Shown here: piece after piece, positions 9,251 to 18,494 of the stretch
Layout of the letters: the number at the start of each line of letters is the position of its first letter
Numbering within the stretch: the first letter of the stretch is position 1
Assembly: GCF_029868745.1 (NCBI RefSeq)
Contig: NZ_JARWOP010000300.1
Location: 1 to 56,178, forward strand
DNA length: 56,178 nucleotides
Reading direction: 5' to 3'
Source of the DNA: Nocardia wallacei
GTDB taxonomy: Bacteria > Actinomycetota > Actinomycetes > Mycobacteriales > Mycobacteriaceae
The notes under the pieces: generated by a model
Database searches by the model: none
Seen by the model: the letters and a program-made list of their open reading frames with translations, nothing else
Told to the model about the DNA's origin: nothing
Translations under genes and position numbers: made by a program

Positions 9251-10230
9251 GATGTCTCCAGCAGTTCGAAGGCAGTGAGGACCTGTGCCGTGGTGAATAC
9301 GTCCTGGGTCGCCCGAAACGGGCGGTAGCTGTCGGTCCGCGGGTAGGGATAGCGGCCGCCGAACCAGGACCCGTCCGGTCGCCGGCGGGCCAGCAGCCAC
9401 TCGATCGCCCGGCGCAGCGGCGGTTCGTCGGCCGATGCTCCGGTATGCGCCAGGGTGGCCAGCGCGAGTGCGGTCTGCAGTTCGGCGGCGGCGGTCTCGC
9501 CGAACTCCTCGATCTCGCTGAACCAGCTCCCATCCGGCCGCTGCTGCGCCAGGACGAAATCGCGCGCCCGGCCGACCGCCGCGTAGTTCCCGAAACAGGC
9601 GAGGGCGGCGACGGCGGGACGCATCAGGTAGTAGTGGGTGCAGTAGTAGTACCAGTTGATGCCGAAATGACCGGCATCCTGTTGCCTCCTGACCAGGAAG
9701 TCCAGGGCCTCGTCGAGGTAGCGCGGCTCGGATTCCACGGACTCCAGAGCGGCCAGCGCGAACCCGGTCACCGAGGGCTCCAGCTGGAAAGCCCTCGGGA
9801 TGTGGCCGTGCACCTCCGCCCACGGACCGTCCGGCAGCTGCTGCCCGCGCAGGAAGTCGGCCTTCGACCGGGCCGACGCATCTCGCCCGAACAAGCCCAG
9901 GGCACAGATGTATTCGCTGCTCGTCTCGGTGCAGTATTCGGACGGATCGATCTCGATCGCACCCCAGCTGAGCATGCCGGTGGCCTTCTCCCGGCCGGCG
10001 AGGAACTCCAGCACCGGCTCGGCGACAGCGCGGCCATCGAGTCGAATTTTGTTCTGCCACAAACCGATCGCCTTGACCGCGTTGACCGAGTCCCACTCCC
10101 GGAACACGGTGATCGATGGATCCTCGGCGATGGATCCATCGGGCTGGCGGCAGCGTGCGAAATAGCGGATCGCCTCGATGACGACTTGCTCGATGGTGAG
10201 GTCGCGAGATTCGAGGATCGACGTCAGCAT
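9247..10230 (-). CDS. Small alpha/alpha-toroid protein (squalene-cyclase/prenyltransferase repeat fold) coupled to the PKS
   Basis: 327 aa from the ATG at 10230; a TTG at 10254 would add eight residues. Repeated QW-like motifs mark the terpene-cyclase/protein-prenyltransferase toroid: CRQPDGSI (27-34), QQLPDGPW, QQRPDGSWF and RRRPDGSWFGG. Between them lie Ala/Leu-rich helices such as WDSVNAVKAI (from residue 46) and the aromatic patch WYYYCTHYYL. It is about half the length of a squalene-hopene cyclase and lacks the protonating DxDD motif of class II cyclases. A clear zinc-binding set of a prenyltransferase beta subunit is also not apparent. It is the first gene of the operon and its stop overlaps the PKS start in an ATGA, which argues for a job on the PKS product or its thioester. 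Cyclisation of an unsaturated chain, prenyl transfer or simple binding are all possible; the function is unknown. Confidence 0.8.
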   Translation of the reverse strand: MLTSILESRDLTIEQVVIEAIRYFARCRQPDGSIAEDPSITVFREWDSVNAVKAIGLWQNKIRLDGRAVAEPVLEFLAGREKATGMLSWGAIEIDPSEYCTETSSEYICALGLFGRDASARSKADFLRGQQLPDGPWAEVHGHIPRAFQLEPSVTGFALAALESVESEPRYLDEALDFLVRRQQDAGHFGINWYYYCTHYYLMRPAVAALACFGNYAAVGRARDFVLAQQRPDGSWFSEIEEFGETAAAELQTALALATLAHTGASADEPPLRRAIEWLLARRRPDGSWFGGRYPYPRTDSYRPFRATQDVFTTAQVLTAFELLETS

Positions 10231-10573
10231 GGTGTCGAACCGACGACCCGACAACCGGGCCCGGGGACGGATTTACTTTGCTCCACATGGACTCCAGGGC
10301 CGACCGTTACATAAATCCCCCTGCGTGGCGCACGCTACCACGGGCCGCGGACATCATCTCGCCAACTTCCCACAATTGGTGGATTAGCAGTTTTCGTACC
10401 ATCGCGGGCCCATCGGTGACGAATCCAGGTACCGCTGCGGGATACTCCGTAAAGCCGCCGTAACAGTTGACGAGCCGGTTTGCGTTTACCTGCGGCCGAT
10501 AGCCGGATTGAGCACATTCGATGTATGCTCACCCGTGCTGCGGGGGGTTTGCCGGTTCGTTCAGGAGTCATCA
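10231..10573. promoter_or_regulatory. Divergent intergenic region of the PKS operon and the ligase-P450 operon
   Basis: 343 bp separate the toroid-protein start (minus) from the acyl ligase start (plus), so both promoters should be here. The stretch is more AT-rich than the flanking genes between 10275 and 10400. A clean Shine-Dalgarno AGGAG (10563-10567) stands six bases before the ligase ATG. TTGACG at 10467 resembles a -35 box, but no well-spaced -10 follows, so I do not assign promoters. No cluster-specific regulator gene is adjacent; the nearest one is the AraC gene at 27172. Confidence 0.55.
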
Positions 10574-12217
10574 ATGGACCAAGAATCACACGCCGAACCC
10601 CACTGGATAGACGCCACCACCCTCGGTGATCTGCTGGACCGGCGCGCACACGAGCATCCGGACCGCATCGCATTGGCCTTCCCCGACCTCGCGGTCAGCT
10701 ACGCCGAGCTCGCCGCGCGCGCGGAGTGGATCGCCAGGGGACTGCTCGCTGCCGGAGTCGCCGCGGGGGACACGATCGGAATCCTGCTGCCGAACTCGGT
10801 GGATTCGATCGCGATGCTCTTCGGCGCGGCGAAGGTCGGCGCTATACCGGTGCCGGTCAACACGCGCTTCAAGGATCATGAGCTGACCCAGGTGGTCACA
10901 CATTCGCGCATGCGGCTGCTGTTCCATGACACGACCGCGCCGGATCTGTCGCGGATCGCGGCAGCGGCGCCGGATCTGCGGCGAATCATCATGCTCGGCG
11001 CCGGACCGGCGCCGGGCGGCGCGATATCGGAGCAGGACTTCCTGGCCGAGGCCGCCGGGGTCGACCGATCCCGGGTGCGCGCGCGTCAGCAGCTGGTCCG
11101 GATACGCGACACGGCGATGGTGATGTACACCTCCGGTACCTCGGCGAGCCCGAAGGGGGCGATGATCAGTCATGAGGCGCTGGTCCGGTTCGCGTCGGCG
11201 GTGACCCGGACGCGATTGTTCCTGACCGAACACGATCGGGTGTGGACGCCGCTGCCGTTGTTCCACATCGGCGGGGTGGCGTTCGCCATCGCCGCGCTGT
11301 ACGCCGGCTGCCGCTATTGCCATGTCGGCCTCTACCAACCGGGCAAGGCCCTGGACCAGCTGGAGCGCCAGCGCTGCACAATCGCGCTGCCCGGATTCGA
11401 GACGATCTGGCTCCCGGTGCTGAATCAGCCGGATTTCGCCCGCCGCGACCTGTCCGCCCTTCGCCTCGTGATGGCCGTCGGCGTACCGGAGCGGCTGCGT
11501 GACATGGCCATCCGCGTACCGCACGCGCTGCAGGTGTCCTGTTTCGGAATGACCGAAGCCAGCTCGTTCCTGTCGCTGAACCGCCGCACCGACACCCTCG
11601 AACAGCGCGTGACCACCGGAGGGCACCCACTGCCCGGTATGGAGTGCCGCGTGATCGATCCGGTCACCGGTACCGACGTTCCGCCCGGCGGCGAGGGTGA
11701 GCTGTTGTTCCGCGGCTCGAACTGTTTCGACGGCTACCTGCACGACCCGGAGCTGACCGCCCGCAGTTTCGACGACGAGGGCTGGTTTCACAGCGGCGAT
11801 ATCGCTGTGCTCGACACCGACGGCAGGGTCACCTTCATCAGCCGGGTCAAGGACATGCTCAAGGTCGGTGGCGAAAACGTCTCCGCGGTGGAGGTGGAGG
11901 ACTACCTGCTGCGCCATCCGGCAGTGCATATCGCGCAAGTGGTCGCCGCGCCCGACGACTACTACGTGGAGGTGCCGGCCGCGTACATCGAACTGAAGCC
12001 GGGGGCGACCGCCTCCGAGCAGGAGATCGTCGAGTTCTGCCTCGGCACGATCGCCACCTACCGCGTACCTCGATACGTGCGTTTCGTCGACGAATGGCCG
12101 ATGTCCGGCACCAAGATCAAGAAGTACGTCCTGCGCGAACGTATCCGCACGGAGCTGGACGATCGTGGCATTACGGTGGCCCCCAAACTTCGACCGGTAC
12201 CGGGGGCGCGGGCATGA
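10574..12217 (+). CDS. Fatty acyl-CoA/AMP ligase (ANL superfamily)
   Basis: 547 aa, the usual length for an acyl-CoA synthetase. The ATP-binding P-loop MYTSGTSASPKG starts near residue 184. It is followed by the A5-type motif GMTEASS, the WFHSGD motif, the hinge and C-terminal motif RVKDMLKVGGENVSAVEVE, and the catalytic Lys region GTKIKKYVL near 515. The enzyme activates a carboxylate as the acyl-adenylate and then normally transfers it to CoA or a carrier protein. The ATG at 10574 is chosen over an upstream in-frame start because AGGAG lies six bases before it. The stop overlaps the P450 start (ATGA). In context it may load a PKS starter or activate the released polyketide acid for coupling to an amine; the substrate cannot be read from the sequence. 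Confidence 0.9.
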   Translation: MDQESHAEPHWIDATTLGDLLDRRAHEHPDRIALAFPDLAVSYAELAARAEWIARGLLAAGVAAGDTIGILLPNSVDSIAMLFGAAKVGAIPVPVNTRFKDHELTQVVTHSRMRLLFHDTTAPDLSRIAAAAPDLRRIIMLGAGPAPGGAISEQDFLAEAAGVDRSRVRARQQLVRIRDTAMVMYTSGTSASPKGAMISHEALVRFASAVTRTRLFLTEHDRVWTPLPLFHIGGVAFAIAALYAGCRYCHVGLYQPGKALDQLERQRCTIALPGFETIWLPVLNQPDFARRDLSALRLVMAVGVPERLRDMAIRVPHALQVSCFGMTEASSFLSLNRRTDTLEQRVTTGGHPLPGMECRVIDPVTGTDVPPGGEGELLFRGSNCFDGYLHDPELTARSFDDEGWFHSGDIAVLDTDGRVTFISRVKDMLKVGGENVSAVEVEDYLLRHPAVHIAQVVAAPDDYYVEVPAAYIELKPGATASEQEIVEFCLGTIATYRVPRYVRFVDEWPMSGTKIKKYVLRERIRTELDDRGITVAPKLRPVPGARA

Positions 12218-13506
12218 ACAGCGATCTCGCGACGGTCCTGCACTTGTACCGCAGCGCCGTCCGGCTGCGGACTTCGGCATTCCGGGGCGATCCGGTCGCC
12301 AAGGTCCTCAGCATGCCCCGCGGCGCCGACAGCAATGCGGCGTACGAACGAGTGCGGGCACGCGGCGACCTGGTCCGTGGACGGAGCGGGCTGTGCATGA
12401 CCGCCTCGTACTCGGTCTGCAATCAGCTCTTGCGCAGCGACCGGTTTCACGCCGCGCCTACCTCGGCCGTCCGATTGCGACTGGGGCCGGCGTCCTGGCA
12501 GCACAGCAGCATGCTGGTGCATCCGCTGGACGATTCGCTGGCCTCGGCAAACCCGCCCGAACATACTGCGCTACGCCGGATCGTCGCACCGCTGTTCGGT
12601 TCGCAGGCCATGCGCGCCCGACGCAGCTTCGTCGAAGACCTGGTCGACAAGCAACTGGACCGGCTGCACAGTGTCGAACCGGTCGACCTCATCGATGAGT
12701 TCGCGCTCCGCATTCCCAGTGCCGTGATCGCGGATATGCTCGGCCTGCCAGTGAGTGACCACGCCGTATTCGCCCGGTGGGGTATCGAGTTCGGCGCGAC
12801 CGTGGACGGCGCGCGCACCGCGCGAGAACGACGACGCACCCACGTCCTGCTCGCCGAACTCACCGACTACTTCGCCGCGGCGGTCGGCGAACGACGGCGG
12901 CGACCGGGCGACGACATGATCAGCCGGCTTATCGCGGCGACCGACGAAGGCGGGCTGACCGAGGCGGGACTGTTGGCCACCTGCCAGGCGCTGCTCATCG
13001 GCGGATTCGTCACCACGGCCAATATCATCGGCAATGCGGTGGTCGCGCTGTCTGCGAATCCCGAACAGCGCGACATCTTCGCCGCGAACCTCGATCTGGC
13101 CCCGCAGGTGGTCGAGGAGGTGCTCCGATTGCAGGCTCCGGCGCAGTACAGCGTGCGAGTGGCCGCCGAGGACACCGAACTCGTCGGCGGTCGGCTGCGC
13201 CGCGGCACTCCGATCGTGGCTCTACTGGCCGCGGCCAACCGAGACCCGGCAGTGTTCGCCGACCCGGGCCGGTTCCACATCCAACGACCCAATGCTCGCG
13301 ACCACCTGTCCTTCGCCACCGGTGTCCACTACTGCCTCGGCGCGGGCCTGGCTCGGCTGGAAGGCGAGATCGCGCTGCGCAAGCTGTACGAACGCTACCC
13401 CCGGCTGCATATCGCCGGCCCGGTGCGCTACTGCCCGTCCCGGGTCATCCGCGGCCCGCGCCACCTGCCGGTACGCTGCTCCGACGCGGCGCGCGCCGGC
13501 TCATGA
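12214..13506 (+). CDS. Cytochrome P450
   Basis: 430 aa, a typical soluble bacterial class I P450 length. The I-helix segment is ALLIGGFVTTAN, where the usual A-G-x-x-T-T is G-G-F-V-T-T. The K-helix ExxR is EEVLR near residue 300. The heme-binding loop is FATGVHYCLGAG with the thiolate Cys near 374. There is no membrane anchor, so it needs a separate ferredoxin and reductase, neither of which lies in the window. It starts inside the ligase stop codon (ATGA) and is therefore part of the same operon. The likely role is oxidation of the polyketide or its conjugate; regiochemistry cannot be inferred. Confidence 0.93.
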   Translation: MNSDLATVLHLYRSAVRLRTSAFRGDPVAKVLSMPRGADSNAAYERVRARGDLVRGRSGLCMTASYSVCNQLLRSDRFHAAPTSAVRLRLGPASWQHSSMLVHPLDDSLASANPPEHTALRRIVAPLFGSQAMRARRSFVEDLVDKQLDRLHSVEPVDLIDEFALRIPSAVIADMLGLPVSDHAVFARWGIEFGATVDGARTARERRRTHVLLAELTDYFAAAVGERRRRPGDDMISRLIAATDEGGLTEAGLLATCQALLIGGFVTTANIIGNAVVALSANPEQRDIFAANLDLAPQVVEEVLRLQAPAQYSVRVAAEDTELVGGRLRRGTPIVALLAAANRDPAVFADPGRFHIQRPNARDHLSFATGVHYCLGAGLARLEGEIALRKLYERYPRLHIAGPVRYCPSRVIRGPRHLPVRCSDAARAGS

Positions 13507-13936
13507 CTCCCGATACGGACCTTTCACTCCGTCATGGCGGATGTTCACGCGGTCCAGCAGACATAGGGTTACCGCCGTGCGGGCGAGACGATCCGCCCTG
13601 ACACAAGGTGGGTAGCTATTGATTTGCTGACGTAGCCGAGGTTAGGCGGACGATCCCGATCGCAGATTAATTGGAGCGGGGATCGAATTCACTACGTGGC
13701 GGATGGGGACAATTGTTGCCGGAACGGGTCTCCGCGGCATGATCGAGACCACGTCCGAAAAATTATCGGTGCGCTCGGGTGCAACGATGAAGCCTTGCGG
13801 TCACCGAATCCGGTAAGGGAACCGAGAAACAACGCGTAATGCCGACATCTCCGGTCCGATCGGCGGATGTTTTCCATGGTCACCCCTCTTACGTTTCTAC
13901 CGATCCGGATTTCCGAGTAATGCAGGACAGAGAACA
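13507..13936. other. Intergenic region before the GNAT operon
   Basis: 430 bp with no convincing gene on either strand; the open frames crossing it are short and have poor codon bias. It becomes AT-richer from about 13660. It probably contains the promoter for the plus-strand genes starting at 13937, whose ribosome site AGGACA is at 13923-13928. I found no strong terminator hairpin after the P450. Confidence 0.5.
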
Positions 13937-15184
13937 ATGGTGGTAGTCGAGCACGACACGCTATCCGCGGTCTGCGAACCCGAGCGATCGAGAACACCGA
14001 ACTTGTGCACGAGCGTGGAGACGCTCGCGACGATTGCCCCTGGAGAGTGGGACGGCCTGGTCCACCCCGGCGATCTGTTCTCCAGTTACGCCTGGTTGCG
14101 GCACCTGGACGACGTCAGCGGAGCCCACGCTGTCGTCGCCGTTCGAGCGTCGGACCGGCTCGTCGGCGCCACGGCCGTCTGGAACGGCGAGCGCACGCCC
14201 GGCTTGTTCCACCTGCGGGGGTTCTTCACCGATCTCACTGGACCGTGGGATGAACCGTTCCTCTGGCTCGGCGCGCGACGGTCGGTCCGTAACGGACTGG
14301 TGTGCGCTTCGGGACCATTGCGATCACCCGCGCTGCACCGCCTGCTGGCCGCCTGTCGCGACCATGCCCGCACGCACGGGCACGCGGGCGTCGTGGCGCC
14401 CTATCTCCCCCTCCCGGCCGCCCGCGAACTCGTCGCGGCGCACCCTGACGCCCGGCTGCTGTTGCACTCCGCCGATGCGGCGATCGACGTGCCGCCCGAT
14501 GGTTCCGCCGGGCTGATCGCGCGGGCCAACGGACACGGCCGCAAACGGAGGCGGCGCGAACTGCGCGGTTTCACCGCGGTGGGGCACACAGTCGAATGGT
14601 CCGCCGTCACCTCGGAGATCGCGGCGGAAATCGCCCCGCTGATCGCGAAGTCCCGCCGCAAACACGGTAGCGCTGAAGGTGTTTCATGGATGACCGCGAT
14701 CTTCGCCGCCCAGCGCGAGGCGGGGCTGCTCGATGACGCGGCGGTCGCGATGTGCCGCCGCCACGGCGAGTTGGCGGCCGCCGCCGTCTGCTACCGACAC
14801 GGCGACAGCCTGCACGGGCGGTACTACGGCGCGACGGAGGCGCCGGACCCGCACAGCAGTCCCTACTTCGTCACCACCTGCGTGGCCCCGGTCGACTACG
14901 CCGCGCGCAACGGCCTGCGGCGTGTGCTGCTGTCGACATCGTCACTACAAGCCAAGGTCCTGCGGGGTGCGACGTTGCATCCGCTCGCGGCCGTCGTGCT
15001 GCTCAGCCGCGGTACGGTCGCCGGCGCCGACGCGCACAACCGTCGGACAGTGCGCGATTACCGCGCCCGCTTCGCCCGCTTTTCGTCATCGCTCGGGCCG
15101 GAGTGGCTCGACATGCCTTACCAGGAGGATCCTCATGCTGCATCTGGTCTACCGCTTCCGACCTACCGCCAAGGCGCGCAGTGA
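13937..15184 (+). CDS. FemAB/GNAT-like acyl- or aminoacyl-transferase
   Basis: 415 aa. The sequence has the look of the FemAB/BioF2-like GNAT group: an N-terminal half with SSYAWLRHLDDV and WNGERTPGLFHLRGFF, and a C-terminal half with GELAAAAVCYRHGDSLHGRYYG and CVAPVDYAARNGLRR, the region that in this group lines the acyl donor site. A basic segment GHGRKRRRRE lies near residue 200. Members of the superfamily make amide bonds from aminoacyl-tRNA or acyl-CoA. ATG 13937 follows AGGACA with 8-bp spacing. The 3' end overlaps the next gene by 50 bp. In this cluster it is a candidate for joining an amino building block to the acyl chain, which is inference. Confidence 0.65.
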   Translation: MVVVEHDTLSAVCEPERSRTPNLCTSVETLATIAPGEWDGLVHPGDLFSSYAWLRHLDDVSGAHAVVAVRASDRLVGATAVWNGERTPGLFHLRGFFTDLTGPWDEPFLWLGARRSVRNGLVCASGPLRSPALHRLLAACRDHARTHGHAGVVAPYLPLPAARELVAAHPDARLLLHSADAAIDVPPDGSAGLIARANGHGRKRRRRELRGFTAVGHTVEWSAVTSEIAAEIAPLIAKSRRKHGSAEGVSWMTAIFAAQREAGLLDDAAVAMCRRHGELAAAAVCYRHGDSLHGRYYGATEAPDPHSSPYFVTTCVAPVDYAARNGLRRVLLSTSSLQAKVLRGATLHPLAAVVLLSRGTVAGADAHNRRTVRDYRARFARFSSSLGPEWLDMPYQEDPHAASGLPLPTYRQGAQ

Positions 15185-15482
15185 CTTACGCACGTTCTGG
15201 CAATGGATCGCCGACCGGCAGCTCTGGTTCTACGCCGGTTTGGACATGGTGCTCGAGACCAAGTGGTACACGGTCACCATCGGCGACGACGTGCACTGTC
15301 TCGAGCACCACGTCACCTTCGCCGACGAAGCCGCATGGGGCAGCTACCGCCGCGAACTGGCGAATCGATCCGAGAACCCACAGTGGGAGAGTCAGCGCAC
15401 CAGCCAGGACGAGTGGTACGACATCCTCGACGCCCGTATCCTCACCGACCCGCCGATCCCACTCCCCCGCGGCCACCAATGA
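15135..15482 (+). CDS. Conserved-looking 115-aa protein of unknown function
   Basis: 115 aa starting at an ATG with an excellent AGGAGG (15123-15128) inside the 3' end of the preceding gene; the two frames overlap by 50 bp. The protein begins MLHLVYRFRP and is rich in Trp and Tyr: FWQWIADRQLWFYAGLDM, then ETKWYTVTIGD, then EWYDILDARI. The alternating beta-rich and helical pattern suggests a small alpha+beta (dimeric ferredoxin-like barrel) fold, but I do not recognise the family. Tight overlap implies co-expression with the FemAB-like protein. No signal peptide or membrane segment is visible. Confidence 0.75.
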   Translation: MLHLVYRFRPTAKARSDLRTFWQWIADRQLWFYAGLDMVLETKWYTVTIGDDVHCLEHHVTFADEAAWGSYRRELANRSENPQWESQRTSQDEWYDILDARILTDPPIPLPRGHQ

Positions 15483-15739
15483 TTTCGTCGCCACCCAAAG
15501 GCGTCTACCGACTGCGCGCGGCTCGCGATCCGGGTCATCGATCCCGGGCTCCGGATCGCGATGTCTTGTCTGGCAACTTGCGTTTCGGTGCGTGGGACTT
15601 TCGGTTGTGGGCATGAGGTGCCGATGTGACTGTCGCGGTGGTCGGTGACTGGTTAAACTCCGCGGTATGTTCCGGTTGCGCGGCCGGTCGACGGTATTCC
15701 GTGGCGGAGCGGTGAGAGAATCCGGATGGGAGCGAGTTT

Positions 15740-17068
15740 GTGACAGGGCTTCCCATTCGTCTACAGGACGGTCTGGTGTTGCGGTCGGCGACGGCCGGTG
15801 ACCGCGATGATTTCGCGGCGTTGCAGGGTATCGCGCATGCCGATAGCGAAGGGAATCCTAGTGCTGCGGTGGCGGCTTGGGGGCGGGAATTCTTGGATGG
15901 TTCGCATCCCGCAATCGATTACGCCGATATTACCGTCGTCGAGGATTGCCACACCGGAAGCATTGTTTCCGGGCTTGTCCTGGTTCCGCAGAAGTGGTCA
16001 TATGGCGGCATCGAATTCGGTGTCGGGCGACTGGAACTGGTCGCGACACACCCGGATTATCGCAGGCGAGGACTCATAAGCCGCCAGATCGAAGTTCTAC
16101 ACGACCGCAGTGCCGCGTGCGGGCACCTGATGCAGGTCATTACAGATCTGATGTTCTTTCATCAGGAGTTCGGTTATCACGCAGCACTCGTCCAGCGTGC
16201 CGGGCGGGGCGGCTGGACGCGGGAGCTACCGACCGCAGCCGACGATTGCGAGCCTGTCGAGTTACGGAGGGCTACGACCGCGGATATCCCGCTGCTCACG
16301 CACGTGGATGAGCTTTCGCGTGGTCGCTCGCTGCTGGTGTGCGAGCGTGATCCGGCGCTGTGGCGGTACGAGTTGGCCGGACGCGAGCCGGAAAACATGA
16401 TGCGGGACGAGATCTTGGTCATCGTCCGAGGTGACCGGCGGCTGGGTTACGTGGTGGTCGGATACGGGGGCATACCGAGTTTTCCGGTCCCCAGCTGGCT
16501 TCCCGGCCGCCCCGTCCCGGAATCGGTGGTATCCATTTCCGGATTGGAATTGCTGCCGGAGGCGTCCTGGCTCGATATTGTCCCCAGTGTGGTCCGGCAG
16601 TTGGCAGGGACGGACGGCTATATGCTGTGGCTCGGTACCGGGCATCCCGCTTACGATGCGCTCGGGTCCGTACTGATCCGCCGTCCGCCGAATATCGGAT
16701 GGTTCATCCGAATTCCCGACCTGGTAGTTTTTCTGCGACATATCGCTCCAGTACTGGAGCGGCGCCTCGAGCAGTCCGATATCCATGGACTCACCGGGGT
16801 ACTGCGTCTACATTTCTACACCTTCGGTGTGCGGCTGGATTTCCGGAAGGGAGAACTGGTCGATGTCTGTGAGTGGCACGAGCACAGCAGGAGGGAATCG
16901 GACGCATCGATGCACGGGGCCATGTTCTCGTCGCTATTGCTCGGGCATGCCGAAATGGCCGAACTCGCTCCGGCGTACCCCGATCATCGTGTGCAGACGC
17001 AGCTCGGCGCGGTGCTGCTTGCCACGCTCTTCCCCAAACAGTCTTCCCGGATTTGGCCGGTGATTTAG
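15740..17068 (+). CDS. GNAT N-acetyltransferase with C-terminal extension (Eis-like architecture)
   Basis: 442 aa from a GTG at 15740 preceded by GGGAGCG. The first about 140 residues are a GNAT domain with the acetyl-CoA loop VGRLELVATHPDYRRRGLIS. The rest is a second GNAT-like half plus a C-terminal domain, giving the length and layout of Eis-type acetyltransferases (about 400-440 aa). These transfer acetyl groups to amines, including aminoglycosides and protein lysines. The gene lies between the 115-aa protein and the PLP/amidase run, with 13 bp to the next start. A role in N-acylating the natural product or in self-protection is possible; the substrate is unknown. Confidence 0.8.
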   Translation: MTGLPIRLQDGLVLRSATAGDRDDFAALQGIAHADSEGNPSAAVAAWGREFLDGSHPAIDYADITVVEDCHTGSIVSGLVLVPQKWSYGGIEFGVGRLELVATHPDYRRRGLISRQIEVLHDRSAACGHLMQVITDLMFFHQEFGYHAALVQRAGRGGWTRELPTAADDCEPVELRRATTADIPLLTHVDELSRGRSLLVCERDPALWRYELAGREPENMMRDEILVIVRGDRRLGYVVVGYGGIPSFPVPSWLPGRPVPESVVSISGLELLPEASWLDIVPSVVRQLAGTDGYMLWLGTGHPAYDALGSVLIRRPPNIGWFIRIPDLVVFLRHIAPVLERRLEQSDIHGLTGVLRLHFYTFGVRLDFRKGELVDVCEWHEHSRRESDASMHGAMFSSLLLGHAEMAELAPAYPDHRVQTQLGAVLLATLFPKQSSRIWPVI

Positions 17069-17081
17069 GAACGAGGGACTC

Positions 17082-18494
17082 ATGTCCGGTACCGACACCG
17101 CTGTGGCGGCAGTGATCGAAGACAGCTATCGTGCCCGCACGCCGGAATCGTCGCGCCTGCATGCGGCGGCCAAGCGGTGGCTGCCCGGCGGCGACACACG
17201 CACGATCAACCATTTCACCCCGTACCCGGTATTCATGGACCATGGTTCGGGCTGTGCGCTGACCGATGTCGACGGCAATGATTACGTGGACTTCTGCAAC
17301 AACATGAGTGCCACGGTGCACGGCCACAGCCATCCGGCGCTCACCGCGGCGGTGGCCGACCAGACGCTGCGGGGCACCGCGCTCGGCGCACCGTCCCTAT
17401 TGCAGGCCCGCCACGCCGAAGCGGTGTGTACGCGAGTGCCGTCGATGGAAAAGCTGCGGTACTGCAATTCCGGCACCGAGGCCACCATGCTCGCCATCCG
17501 GGCGGCCCGCGCCTTCACCGGCCGCGATGTGATCGTCAAGATCGATGGGGGCTACCACGGTCTGCACGACGACGCACAGATGAACATGTTCACCGGGATG
17601 TCGGAGCCGACCTATCCGCAGGAAGGCCTGCCACCGTCGTTCCCTCGGGCGCAACCGCCGCGCGGGGTGCCCAAGGCCAGGATGCGCGAGGTCATGCTGC
17701 TGCCGTACAACGATCTCGCGGCAGCGCGGGAACTGCTGGCGCTGCATGGTGCACGGATCGCCGGAGTCATCGTCGAACCGATGATGGGGGCCGCGGGTGG
17801 GATCCCGGCGGATGTCGAGTACCTCCATGGCTTGCGGACCGCGACCGAAGCCCATGACTGCCTGTTGATCTTCGACGAATGTGCGACCTTCCGGGTCGGG
17901 CCGCTGCAGATGAGCTACGGCATCACGCCCGACCTGACCTCCCTGAGCAAGATCATCGGTGGCGGGTTTCCGCTCGGCGCCTTCGGCGGCCGCGACGACA
18001 TCATGGCGCAATTCGATCCGACCCGGCCGGACCCCCTGTACCACGCCGGAGCGTTCGGTGGGAACAATATGAGTCTCGCGGTGGGGCTCGTCGCGCTCGG
18101 CACCTACGGTTCGGCCGAGGTGGAGCGGCTCAACGCCCTCGGTGAGCGGCTGATTCGTGAGATCCCGGAGGCGGCTCGCCGGGCGGGGGTCCAACTGCAG
18201 GCCACCGGTATCGGATCGCTGTCGCATCTGCATTGGGGGTCCGAGCCGGTCACCACGCCGCACGAGGCGCTGGCGCGACGCGGCGGGCTGGCCGACCTGC
18301 CTGCGCTGTTTCATCTCGCACTGTTGAACCGGGGCATGTACATCACCCGGCGCGGGCTGCTCGCGCTGTCGATGCCGATGACCGGTCGCCATATCGATGC
18401 ACTGGTGTCAGCCATCCATGACGTGCTGGTGGAATTGCGGCCCTACATCGCGGAACGGGCGCCCGGGCTACTCACCGCGAGTCATGGAGTCTGA
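17082..18494 (+). CDS. Class III PLP enzyme, glutamate-1-semialdehyde aminomutase-like
   Basis: 470 aa. It shows the class III fold-type I signature: FTPYPVFMD, then DVDGNDYVDFCNNMSATVHG, the phosphate-binding YCNSGTEATM, GGYHG, the PLP-contacting FDECATF, and the Schiff-base Lys in SLSKIIGGGFPLGAFGG near residue 290. The GAFGGNN stretch resembles the gating-loop region of glutamate-1-semialdehyde 2,1-aminomutases. Housekeeping HemL is about 430-460 aa, but the cluster setting and the divergent DECATF instead of DEVMTGF suggest a specialised aminomutase or omega-aminotransferase. The reaction would move or install an amino group on a small carboxylic acid. Its 3' end overlaps the amidase start by 11 bp. 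Confidence 0.88.
   Translation: MSGTDTAVAAVIEDSYRARTPESSRLHAAAKRWLPGGDTRTINHFTPYPVFMDHGSGCALTDVDGNDYVDFCNNMSATVHGHSHPALTAAVADQTLRGTALGAPSLLQARHAEAVCTRVPSMEKLRYCNSGTEATMLAIRAARAFTGRDVIVKIDGGYHGLHDDAQMNMFTGMSEPTYPQEGLPPSFPRAQPPRGVPKARMREVMLLPYNDLAAARELLALHGARIAGVIVEPMMGAAGGIPADVEYLHGLRTATEAHDCLLIFDECATFRVGPLQMSYGITPDLTSLSKIIGGGFPLGAFGGRDDIMAQFDPTRPDPLYHAGAFGGNNMSLAVGLVALGTYGSAEVERLNALGERLIREIPEAARRAGVQLQATGIGSLSHLHWGSEPVTTPHEALARRGGLADLPALFHLALLNRGMYITRRGLLALSMPMTGRHIDALVSAIHDVLVELRPYIAERAPGLLTASHGV

Noticed and set aside
9251..10288. A 346-residue N-terminal extension of the PKS open frame
   Set aside because: It overlaps the toroid protein in another frame, has no KS-related or docking sequence, and a well-placed ATG at 9250 in an ATGA overlap explains the real start.
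10440..10530. Sigma-70-like promoter boxes TTGACG and TATGCT before the ligase
   Set aside because: TTGACG is not followed by a -10 at 16-19 bp, and TATGCT has no partner at the correct distance, so no promoter was called.
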